Assembly (NCBI GenBank): GCA_045616885.1
Contig: JAZLHS010000100.1
Location: forward strand, 1-15,760
Source: RGIG250 sp045616885
Lineage (GTDB): Bacteria; Bacillota; Negativicutes; Selenomonadales; Selenomonadaceae
Length of the DNA: 15,760 bases
Reading direction: 5' to 3'
Of the stretch, positions 1 through 5,803 are shown one piece after another; the stretch's first letter is position 1, and the number at the start of each line of letters is the position of its first letter. The translations under genes were made by a program, and so were the position numbers. The notes beneath the pieces were generated by a model, which did no database searches, had not been told where the DNA came from, and was given only the letters and a program-made list of their open reading frames with translations.

Positions 1-91
1 TGTCGCCGCAGGCGACTGAGGGGTAACCTATAATCAATCTAGTAGGCTCCCCTGTAGGGGAGCTGTCAGCGAAGCTGACTGCGGGGTAACC
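1..91 (-). repeat. GC-rich two-hairpin repeat units (left edge)
   Basis: Two units in the same orientation. The first is cut by the window edge: stem GTCGCC/GGCGAC (2-16) followed by TGAGGGGTAACC. The second has hairpin GCTCCCCT/AGGGGAGC (46-63), then a variable stem GTCAGC-gaa-GCTGAC (65-79), then TGCGGGGTAACC. The plan is a constant CTCCCC/GGGGAG hairpin, a variable short stem and a constant GGGGTAA tail. The same plan recurs inverted at 111-155 and at the right end of the window. Repeats of this style are, to my recollection, frequent between genes in gut Firmicutes; their function is not established. Confidence 0.75.
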
Positions 92-110
92 AGACAAGTT
101 GATGTCTATA

Positions 111-245
111 TTTACCCCTCCGGCACTCCGTGCCACCTCCCCTAAAGGGGAGGCTTGAGGTGGTGTATGTACGCTCGGCCACCTCCAGAGGGGAGGCTTG
201 AAGTGGTGTATGTACACTCTGCCACCTCCCCTAAAGGGGAGGCTT
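111..245 (+). repeat. Inverted repeat unit followed by tandem 43-46-nt copies
   Basis: The unit at 111-155 is the opposite orientation of the 41-91 unit: TTTACCCCTC, variable stem GGCAC/GTGCC (122-134), then CCTCCCCT-aa-AGGGGAGG (136-153). From 132 the part starting GCCACCTCC and ending in TGTATGTAC plus about six bases repeats at 132-177, 178-220 and, truncated, 221-245. The middle copy lacks part of the CCCCTAAAGGGG hairpin. An apparent plus-strand reading frame across 155-436 is made of these repeats and is not a gene. Together with 1-91 this accounts for most of the gene-free left end. Confidence 0.7.
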
Positions 246-270
246 TCAAAATTGCATATACAGCAAAGGC

Positions 271-309
271 AGGCTGCTCTATCGAGCAGCCTCCCTGTTT
301 TATTTTTAT
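271..309 (+). terminator. Rho-independent terminator, rightward
   Basis: Perfect 9-bp stem AGGCTGCTC/GAGCAGCCT with loop TATC (271-292), followed by CCCTGTTTTATTTTTAT. The T-rich tract is only on the plus side, so it should end a rightward transcript entering from left of the window. No rightward gene precedes it here, so its gene lies outside. Confidence 0.7.
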
Positions 310-323
310 ATTCGATTGTGTTC

Positions 324-361
324 ATTGCGTGAAAGTGGTACATGTGCCACTTTCACGCAAT
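324..361. other. 38-nt perfect-arm palindrome downstream of the MATE gene
   Basis: Arms ATTGCGTGAAAGTGG (324-338) and CCACTTTCACGCAAT (347-361) form 15 uninterrupted base pairs around an 8-nt loop. It lies 26 nt beyond the stop codon of the leftward MATE gene. Neither side has a proper T-run, so it is a weak candidate for an intrinsic terminator. It could be a 3'-end stabilising hairpin or a protein-binding palindrome. Confidence 0.6.
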
Positions 362-387
362 ACAGTCGCCTCTTACTGCACCTTAAA

Positions 388-1752
388 TTATTTTAGTACG
401 GGAACACCGGCACACTTCTCGCGAAAGACCTGCTGATAGCGGACGCTGAGCATGAAGAACATGAGGACGAAGCTGACGCTGTAGGAGCTGTAAACCACTC
501 GCATATCCCACCAGACCGGGAAGAGCGATTCGCACCAGAGGACACGGAATACAGCATAGCAAACGAGCGTACAGAGCATCGGGAAGGTGGTATTGCCCAG
601 TCCTTTCAACAGTCCCAGATAGACCTGATTGACCGAGTACAGCACATATAGCGGCAACACCCAGATGATAGCCGTCACAGCGTTGTGAAGCGTCGCTGCA
701 TCCGCAGTGAAGTTTGCCAGCAGAGGCTCTGCAAATACGGTGAAGATGATGCTCAGAGGAACAGTGACCAGCACTGCCATCTTCATACTGAGGCGCATAG
801 CTTCATGTATCCGCTCCCAGCGACCGGCACCATAGTTCTGTCCCACGAAGCCGGTAAGGGCAATGCCGTAAGCAAAGGAAGGATAATAGAGGAAGCCTTC
901 CAACTTGGCGAATATGGTCATGCCCGCTGCCGCCGAAGCACCAAAAGCATTAATGCTTATCTGAATGACGAGAGACGAAATGCTCATGAAGAGTGCCTGC
1001 ATCCCGGCGGGAATGGACATGGAGACAATATCATTCAGGTCTGCAAAGTCCAGCCGCAGGCGCTGAAAGGTCAGCCGATAGTCGGGATGAAGTGTCCCCA
1101 GCTTGTGGATGATGAGTCCGCCGAGAAGCAGCTGAGAGACCACAGTCGCCGCGGCCGCTCCCGCCATCCCCCAGCCGAGGCCGGCCACAAAGAATATATC
1201 CAATACAAGATTGAGAATCGTCGAAGCCGTAAGAAGATAGAGTGCAGTCCGAGTATTGCCAAGGGCTCGAAGCACGGCGTTGCCGATATTGTAAATGAGC
1301 TGGGGTGTCAAGCCAAGAATGGCGATGGACATGAACTGTACCGCCGCCGGTAAAACATCCGCCGGACAATTCAACCATCTGAGCAACTGTTCAGACGAAA
1401 GCAGCCCAGCCGCAGTCAAAACGAGCCCGGTAATAAGACCAAGAGCCACCACTGTACCGATAGCCGAGCGCACCTTATCATAGCGATATGCGCCGAACTG
1501 CTGTGAGATGATGACTGATATGCCGCTGGAAAAGCCGATGAAGAAATTGACAATGACCGAGAGGATAAGTCCGGCTATACCGACGGAGGCAAGGCCGGTA
1601 TCTCCTACAAAACGACCAACCACAAGGCAGTCGGTAATATTGTAAAGCATCTGCAGCAGCTGGCAGAGCAGTACCGGAAGCGTAAATGCAAACAGTGTCT
1701 TGCCTATCGGTCCGGTTTCCATGTGCACTTCTGTAGAAGAATTGTTTCGCAT
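388..1752 (-). CDS. MATE family multidrug efflux transporter
   Basis: Inner-membrane antiporter of the MATE (MOP) superfamily, expected to export cationic drugs or other small molecules using an ion gradient. The 454-residue product has the usual family length, about 12 hydrophobic segments in two similar halves, and the typical opening: a short polar leader, PIGKTLFAFTLPVLL, then LYNITDCLVVGRFVGDTGLASVG, with the matching GMTIFAKLEGFLYYPSFAYG at the start of the second half. The frame stays open upstream to 1869, but I chose the ATG at 1752: it has AGAGG seven bases upstream, and the best promoter (1847-1876) lies inside the longer frame. It is divergent from a TetR-type regulator, a common arrangement for regulated efflux pumps. 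The substrate cannot be read from sequence. Confidence 0.92.
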   Translation of the reverse strand: MRNNSSTEVHMETGPIGKTLFAFTLPVLLCQLLQMLYNITDCLVVGRFVGDTGLASVGIAGLILSVIVNFFIGFSSGISVIISQQFGAYRYDKVRSAIGTVVALGLITGLVLTAAGLLSSEQLLRWLNCPADVLPAAVQFMSIAILGLTPQLIYNIGNAVLRALGNTRTALYLLTASTILNLVLDIFFVAGLGWGMAGAAAATVVSQLLLGGLIIHKLGTLHPDYRLTFQRLRLDFADLNDIVSMSIPAGMQALFMSISSLVIQISINAFGASAAAGMTIFAKLEGFLYYPSFAYGIALTGFVGQNYGAGRWERIHEAMRLSMKMAVLVTVPLSIIFTVFAEPLLANFTADAATLHNAVTAIIWVLPLYVLYSVNQVYLGLLKGLGNTTFPMLCTLVCYAVFRVLWCESLFPVWWDMRVVYSSYSVSFVLMFFMLSVRYQQVFREKCAGVPVLK

Positions 1753-1846
1753 AACATCGCCTCTATAAAATAATTCAGCATAGCGATACTGAACAAACTG
1801 TGCTATAATTAACAATACGTCTATTTTAGTAAAAAAATAATCCATA

Positions 1847-1876
1847 ATTATATAGGCAGATTTCGGCAAATGTCAT
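1847..1876 (-). promoter_or_regulatory. Probable promoter of the MATE gene
   Basis: Read leftwards: ATGACA (1871-1876), 18-bp spacer, perfect TATAAT (1847-1852). Transcription would start near 1840, giving a leader of about 90 nt before the ATG at 1752. Confidence 0.6.
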
Positions 1877-1909
1877 TTACGGAACGAAACGGCAAAATTA
1901 ACCTTTAAT

Positions 1910-1943
1910 GGACAACCGGCTCAATTTGTACAATTCCGGACAA
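1910..1943. promoter_or_regulatory. Possible TetR-type operator between MATE and regulator
   Basis: The 80-bp divergent gap contains palindrome TTGTACAA (1926-1933) bracketed by CCGG at 1916-1919 and 1936-1939, and a direct repeat GGACAA at 1910-1915 and 1938-1943. This is where an autoregulating TetR protein would be expected to bind. The symmetry is modest, so the assignment is tentative. Confidence 0.3.
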
Positions 1944-1954
1944 AGGAGAATGAA

Positions 1955-2521
1955 ATGGACAAGAGGCAGCAAAAGACACGGCGAGCAATCTTTGCCGCAC
2001 TGGCAACACTACTGAAAAAGAAAGACTTCGAGAAAATAACGATACAGGAGCTGATAGATGAGGCAGAGGTAGGCCGCAGCACCTTTTACTCTCACTTCGA
2101 GACGAAGGAGGAGCTGCTCCGCAGTATATGCAGCGATCTGCTGGAGCATCTGATGCACAGCTCCCACGACTGCTCCCATACCCACGGTCTGAAGAAGGCC
2201 GATGAGCATCCCCTTTCCGTCTTCTGTCACAGCCTGCAGCATCTGCAGGAGGACGACCACAGCGTACTGCGGCTATTGGCCTGCTCATCCAATCGCATCT
2301 TCATCGGCTACTTCTCCAAGGCGGTAGAGGAAGTCGTCCGCTCGCAGCTTCCTGTCCGGGAGGCCGCTGCCCGCCGAAACATTCCGGTCGATTATCTGGT
2401 ACATCATCTTACGCGCAGTTATCTTGCCCTAGTAGAGTGGTGGCTACAAACGAATCCAGACCTTACGGCTCAGGAGCTTGACCGCTATTTCCACGCGGTG
2501 ACAGAGCCGCTGCTGGAGTAG
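1955..2521 (+). CDS. TetR/AcrR family transcriptional regulator
   Basis: One-component regulator of 188 residues. The N-terminal third is a TetR helix-turn-helix domain: QKTRRAIFAALATLL (helix 1), then KITIQELIDEAEVGRSTFYS and HFETKEELL, which match the family signature closely. The C-terminal part (about 75-188) is a helical ligand/dimer domain of the TetR_C_8 style, ending in a run with LTRSYLALVEWWL. AAAGGAG lies eight bases before the ATG. It is transcribed away from the MATE gene with 202 nt between start codons, so it most likely represses that pump and itself. The inducer is unknown. No terminator is visible between it and the following amidohydrolase, though that gene appears to have its own promoter. 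Confidence 0.9.
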   Translation: MDKRQQKTRRAIFAALATLLKKKDFEKITIQELIDEAEVGRSTFYSHFETKEELLRSICSDLLEHLMHSSHDCSHTHGLKKADEHPLSVFCHSLQHLQEDDHSVLRLLACSSNRIFIGYFSKAVEEVVRSQLPVREAAARRNIPVDYLVHHLTRSYLALVEWWLQTNPDLTAQELDRYFHAVTEPLLE

Positions 2522-2568
2522 ACCTCACACTGTACCAACGACGCGTATACTTTATTCATCTGCTAACC

Positions 2569-2600
2569 TTATAGAAAAAAACCTCCTTTCCTGCTAGAAT
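2569..2600 (+). promoter_or_regulatory. Probable extended -10 promoter of the M20 amidohydrolase
   Basis: TGCTAGAAT (2592-2600) is an extended -10 with a weak upstream box (TTATAG, 2569-2574, spacing 20). Initiation near 2607 would leave a leader of about 24 nt carrying AAGGAGG (2619-2625). Confidence 0.45.
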
Positions 2601-2630
2601 AAAATCGACCTAGCTTTTAAGGAGGCCACT

Positions 2631-3815
2631 ATGGACGAAATAAAGAGAATGTCGGCAGAGCTTGCCGACTACATCGTAGATATAAGACGACAGCTTCACC
2701 GCCGCCCCGAGGCCAGCGGTCAGGAGTTCGAGACCACGAAGTTCATCTGTCAGGAGCTGGACAAGCTGGGCATCTCCCACAGCGTCAGCTACAAGAGCGT
2801 TGGCGTTGTCGGTGTCATCAAGGGCAATCTTCCTGCTGATGAAGAAAAGGCAATCGCCCTTCGGGCGGACATTGACGCTCTGCCGGTGACCGAGGAGAAC
2901 GACCTTCCCTTCCGCTCCGAAATCAAGGGCATGATGCACGCCTGCGGTCACGACGGTCACACGGCCATGCTGCTTGGTGCCGCCAAAATGCTCTGTACGC
3001 TGAAGGACAAATTCGCCGGTACCGTCTATCTCATCTTCCAGTCTTCGGAGGAGAACGGTCAGGGTGCCAAGTACATGATGAAGCAGGGCGACTGGTATGA
3101 AAAGACCAGCCGCATCTTCGGCGCTCATCTCTGGATGGATGTGCCGGCCGGGAAAATTTCTCTTGAGGAAGGCCCCCGCATGGCCGCCGGAGATATTTTC
3201 ACCATAAAGGTTCACGGCCGAGGCGGTCACGGTGCCCAGCCGGAGAAGACCATCGATGCCGTCGTGGTGGCTTCGTCGCTGGTAATGAATCTCCAGCCCA
3301 TCATTTCTCGCCGCTACAATCCGCTGGACAGCGCAGTAGTGACCGTCGGCAGCCTGAAAGCCGGAGACACCTACAATGTCATTGCCGGGGATGCGGAGCT
3401 GCAGGGAGCCGTCCGCTATTTCGACCTTGAAAAAGGGGACGAGATACGGAAGATGATCGAGGAGACGGCCACCCATACGGCGGCAATCTACGGAGCCTAT
3501 GTGGATATCGACTACACCCAGCGGATACCGTCCGTGGTGAAGAACGAGCCGACTTGTACCGCCTCTGCCCGGAAGTCCGTCGCGAAGGTGCTGGGCGATG
3601 AAGTGCTGACATCTGTTTCCTCCTCCATGATTGGCGAGGATTTCTCCTACTATCTTGATGGGAAGCCGGGATGCTTCGCTTTCATCGGCATACGAAATCC
3701 GGAAAAGGGTCTCGTCTATCCACATCACAACAACAAGTTCAACATCGACGAGGATGTACTGGCGGGCGGTGCCGCCGTCTACGCACAGGTGGCAGTTGAC
3801 TGGCTGGCAGAGTAA
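2631..3815 (+). CDS. M20 family amidohydrolase (N-acyl-amino-acid / hippurate hydrolase type)
   Basis: Cytoplasmic metallo-amidohydrolase of 394 residues, the normal length for the IAA-amino-acid hydrolase/HipO branch of peptidase family M20. It is expected to cleave the amide bond of N-acylated amino acids or short dipeptides with two bound divalent metals. Visible motifs in order: LRADIDALPV (77-86), MHACGHDGH (102-110, metal-site Cys105 and His107), SSEENGQGA (138-146, general-base and metal Glu pair 140-141), GAHLWMD (164-170), the lid motif GRGGHGAQP, SMIGEDFSYY, and PHHNNKF (364-370), where relatives usually have LHHPKF. AAGGAGG five bases before the ATG fixes the start. It converges with metQ. 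N-acetyl-amino-acid deacylation is plausible, but the substrate cannot be fixed from sequence. Confidence 0.9.
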   Translation: MDEIKRMSAELADYIVDIRRQLHRRPEASGQEFETTKFICQELDKLGISHSVSYKSVGVVGVIKGNLPADEEKAIALRADIDALPVTEENDLPFRSEIKGMMHACGHDGHTAMLLGAAKMLCTLKDKFAGTVYLIFQSSEENGQGAKYMMKQGDWYEKTSRIFGAHLWMDVPAGKISLEEGPRMAAGDIFTIKVHGRGGHGAQPEKTIDAVVVASSLVMNLQPIISRRYNPLDSAVVTVGSLKAGDTYNVIAGDAELQGAVRYFDLEKGDEIRKMIEETATHTAAIYGAYVDIDYTQRIPSVVKNEPTCTASARKSVAKVLGDEVLTSVSSSMIGEDFSYYLDGKPGCFAFIGIRNPEKGLVYPHHNNKFNIDEDVLAGGAAVYAQVAVDWLAE

Positions 3816-3836
3816 AAAGGATAGCAAAGCTGTCCT
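3813..3836 (-). terminator. Leftward terminator abutting the M20 stop codon
   Basis: Read leftwards: AGGACAGC-ttt-GCTATCCT (8 bp, one G-T pair; 3818-3836) followed directly by TTTTT. The T-run overlaps the TAA of the amidohydrolase gene. Its likely client is the leftward metQ transcript, which would then run through both 141-nt palindromes before stopping. Confidence 0.6.
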
Positions 3837-3851
3837 GACCTTAATGTAAAC

Positions 3852-3992
3852 AGCTGCGAAAACGGTCTGTAAGAAAACCGTTAATCAACACCGGTACTTG
3901 GCGATTGACAAGCATGCATACGATGTCAGAGCCTAGTACCGTTGTGTTGATTACCGAGCGAGAGCGTGTTTTCGTCAGACTTTTTCGCAGCT
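3852..3992 (-). repeat. 141-nt nested palindrome, copy 1
   Basis: Outer arms AGCTGCGAAAA (3852-3862) and TTTTCGCAGCT (3982-3992). Inside are GTCTG/CAGAC (3865-3869/3976-3980), GAAAAC/GTTTTC (3873-3878/3968-3973), TAATCAACAC/GTGTTGATTA (3882-3891/3944-3953), CGGTACT/AGTACCG (3892-3898/3935-3941), GGC/GCC (3900-3902/3931-3933) and TGACA/TGTCA (3906-3910/3924-3928). An unpaired CCGAGCGAGAGCGT sits on one side (3954-3967). The core 3867-3978 (112 nt) aligns, as reverse complement, with copy 2. The right arm is followed by TCTTTTATTTTTATT, so the outer hairpin may also serve as a rightward terminator of the M20 gene. No reading frame is present. Confidence 0.85.
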
Positions 3993-4014
3993 TCTTTTAT
4001 TTTTATTAGACATA

Positions 4015-4155
4015 AAACGGCATAATTACCTGACAGAAACTCGCTTGCGCTCATTTATTCACGCAACGGTACTAAGCTCCTGCGTCGCAAGCCTGCTCGC
4101 AGGTCGCTAAGTACCGGCGTTCATAATGGTTTCTTTACAGATAATTATGCCGTTT
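4015..4155 (+). repeat. 141-nt nested palindrome, copy 2 (inverted relative to copy 1)
   Basis: Outer arms AAACGGCATAATTA (4015-4028) and TAATTATGCCGTTT (4142-4155) are perfectly complementary but unrelated to the outer arms of copy 1. The core 4030-4140 (111 nt) starts CTGACAGAAAC, ends GTTTCTTTACAG, and contains CGGTACT/AGTACCG (4067-4073/4110-4116), AGC/GCT (4075-4077/4106-4108) and CTGCG/CGCAG (4080-4084/4098-4102). Compared with the reverse complement of copy 1, the stretch from the apical stem to AAGTACC aligns over 41 nt without a gap. Together with copy 1 and the flanking terminators it explains the gene-free stretch 3816-4196. Confidence 0.85.
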
Positions 4156-4170
4156 ACTCTACATTATGGT

Positions 4171-4198
4171 GGATACAGCTTCGCTGTACCTTTATTTT
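4171..4198 (+). terminator. Rightward terminator abutting the metQ stop codon
   Basis: Stem TACAGC-ttc-GCTGTA (4174-4188), extended by one mismatch and a G-C pair, followed by TTTATTTT (4191-4198). The T-run overlaps the end of metQ. It would stop the M20 transcript after both palindromes, unless copy 1 has already done so. Confidence 0.5.
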
Positions 4199-5018
4199 AC
4201 CAAGTGGGGAATGCGGAGCCGCCGAAGTGCTCGTTGACGAACTTCTTAATCTCCGGAGAGTGATATGCCTCGACGAGTTGCTTGATACGCGGGTCATCCT
4301 TTATGTTCTCGCGGGTAACGAGAATGTTGGCATAGGGGGAGTTGCTGTCCTCGCGAGCCAGCGCATCCTTCGCCGGAACGAGACCGGCAGACATTGCATA
4401 GTTGCAGTTGATGGCAGCGATGGTGACATCATCCAGCGTGCGGGGAATCTGAGCCGCTTCGCTCTCGATTATCTTCAGGTTCTTCTTGTTCTCAACGATA
4501 TCCATCGGGGTAGCCTTGATACCGAGACCATCCTTCAGCTTGATGAGACCTACCTTCTCCAGCAGGACGAGGGCACGGCCGCAGTTGGTCGGGTCGTTGG
4601 GTAGAGTGATGACAGCGTTGTCACCCACATCCTTGATGTCCTTTATCTTCTTGGAGTAGATGCCGATGGGGAAAATCATGGTCTTGGCAACAGAGACCAG
4701 CTTGTAGCCACGCTCCTTCACAACATTGTCAAGGTAGGGCTGATGCTGGAAGCTGTTGACATCTATCTCGCCGTCAGCCAAGGCGGAGTTCGGGGTGACA
4801 TAATCGCTGAACTCGATGACCTGCATCTTCAGACCCTTCTTCTCAGCGACCTTCTTGACCTCATCCATTACCTCGGCGTGAGGGCCGGGAGTAACGCCGA
4901 CCTTCAGGGGGGCGTCGTTCTTTGCCGCCTTCTTTTCGCCGCCACCTCCGCAGCCGGCAAGAGCCAGCATACTGAGGACAGCTGCCAGCAGCAGAGAGAA
5001 CTTCAGAAACTTTTTCAT
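4197..5018 (-). CDS. metQ: MetQ/NlpA-type methionine-binding lipoprotein
   Basis: Substrate-binding lipoprotein of the methionine ABC importer (NlpA/MetQ family), tethered outside the inner membrane and expected to deliver L- or D-methionine to MetNI. The 273-residue product opens with a lysine-containing signal peptide and lipobox L20-A-G-C23, then a Gly-rich linker. Family hallmarks follow: KVGVTPGPHAEVMDEVKK, the VNSFQHQPYLDN stretch, and LPNDPTNCGRALVLLEK. GGAGATG upstream supports the ATG at 5018. It has its own near-consensus promoter. No metN (ATPase) or metI (permease) flanks it: the neighbour upstream is lrgB and downstream are the palindromes. It therefore either works with a remote MetNI or has been recruited elsewhere. 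Confidence 0.92.
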   Translation of the reverse strand: MKKFLKFSLLLAAVLSMLALAGCGGGGEKKAAKNDAPLKVGVTPGPHAEVMDEVKKVAEKKGLKMQVIEFSDYVTPNSALADGEIDVNSFQHQPYLDNVVKERGYKLVSVAKTMIFPIGIYSKKIKDIKDVGDNAVITLPNDPTNCGRALVLLEKVGLIKLKDGLGIKATPMDIVENKKNLKIIESEAAQIPRTLDDVTIAAINCNYAMSAGLVPAKDALAREDSNSPYANILVTRENIKDDPRIKQLVEAYHSPEIKKFVNEHFGGSAFPTW

Positions 5019-5054
5019 CTAAACATCTCCAAACTTAATTGTAATATGACGAGC

Positions 5055-5083
5055 ATTATAGCACCATCCATACAGCCGGTCAA
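5055..5083 (-). promoter_or_regulatory. Strong sigma-70 promoter of metQ
   Basis: Read leftwards: TTGACC (5078-5083), 17-bp spacer, extended -10 TGCTATAAT (TATAAT at 5055-5060). Transcription should start near 5048, leaving a leader of about 30 nt, too short for an S-box or other methionine riboswitch. The promoter lies in the 83-nt gap after lrgB. Confidence 0.8.
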
Positions 5084-5101
5084 TTTATAAAATCAATCCC
5101 A

Positions 5102-5803
5102 TCACAGCAGCGTGGCGAATATGGGAGCCAGTGCCACCGTCATGAGTCCGGCCAATGCGAGAGCCAGCCCGCCCATCGCTCCCTCGGTCATGCCGAACTG
5201 GAGAGCACGGACTGTTCCGATAGCATGAGAGGCATTGCCCAGCGCCAGTCCTTTCGCCACCGGGTCTTTTATCCCGAAAACATCCAGCACCTTCCCGGCT
5301 ACCATAAAGCCGAAATTTCCGGCCACGACGATACAGGCAACAGTCAGCGTCACATAGCCGCCCAGCTCCTCGCTGATACCCATGCCGATAGGAGTCGTAA
5401 CCGACTTTGGCATGATGGTCACATAGTGCTCGTGGGTCAGTCCGAAGGCCTTGCACATAAGAAGGACGCTCACCAGATTCACGATAGTCCCGGCGAAAAC
5501 CGACACCACAATCGCCCGCAGATTTTCCACCAGCAGCGACAGCTTCTCATAAAGAGGAATGGCCAGACAGACGGTGGCCGGTGTCAGGAAGTAGGTAATA
5601 ACATCCGCGCTCTTTTTATACGCGTCATAATCTACATCGAAGAATTTCAGGAACGCGATAATCAGCAGGAGCGCGATAATCACCGGATTGGCAACCGGAC
5701 TCTGCGTCTTTCGATTGATCCATGTTCCGATGAGAAAGGCCACGATGGTCAGGACAGCTCCGGCATACGCCGCGTGGACAAAAATATCCTGCATACTCAT
5801 CAT
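5102..5803 (-). CDS. lrgB: LrgB/CidB family inner-membrane protein
   Basis: Polytopic inner-membrane partner of LrgA. The pair was first described as modulators of murein hydrolase activity and autolysis; relatives in Bacillus and Streptococcus take up pyruvate. The product (233 residues from this start, typical length) has about 7-8 hydrophobic segments and the conserved LrgB stretches FLTPATVCLAIPLYEKL, KSVTTPIGMGISEELGG, and GLALGNASHAIGTVRALQ near the C-terminus. The frame is open to 5830, but I chose the ATG at 5803, which overlaps the lrgA stop as ATGA and has GGGAG a few bases upstream. Translational coupling with lrgA is likely. No LytS/LytR-type two-component system is nearby. No terminator follows, so some transcripts may run into metQ. 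Confidence 0.92.
   Translation of the reverse strand: MMSMQDIFVHAAYAGAVLTIVAFLIGTWINRKTQSPVANPVIIALLLIIAFLKFFDVDYDAYKKSADVITYFLTPATVCLAIPLYEKLSLLVENLRAIVVSVFAGTIVNLVSVLLMCKAFGLTHEHYVTIMPKSVTTPIGMGISEELGGYVTLTVACIVVAGNFGFMVAGKVLDVFGIKDPVAKGLALGNASHAIGTVRALQFGMTEGAMGGLALALAGLMTVALAPIFATLL

Noticed and set aside
132..245. Possible CRISPR array because of the 43-46-nt periodicity
   Set aside because: The whole period repeats, with no unique spacers, only about two and a half copies, and an internal hairpin of the local repeat type.
155..436. A 93-codon plus-strand frame at the left end
   Set aside because: It consists of the tandem repeats, the terminator and the palindrome, and runs into the 3' end of the MATE gene on the other strand.
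2610..3827. A 405-codon minus-strand frame opposite the M20 amidohydrolase
   Set aside because: Exact antisense shadow of a gene with all M20 motifs; the translation shows no family features.
3816..4196. A transposase or small protein inside the paired palindromes
   Set aside because: No frame of meaningful length with a start and ribosome-binding site lies within the region; it appears entirely non-coding.
4984..5055. S-box or other riboswitch upstream of metQ
   Set aside because: The promoter leaves a leader of only about 30 nt, and no long leader structure is present.
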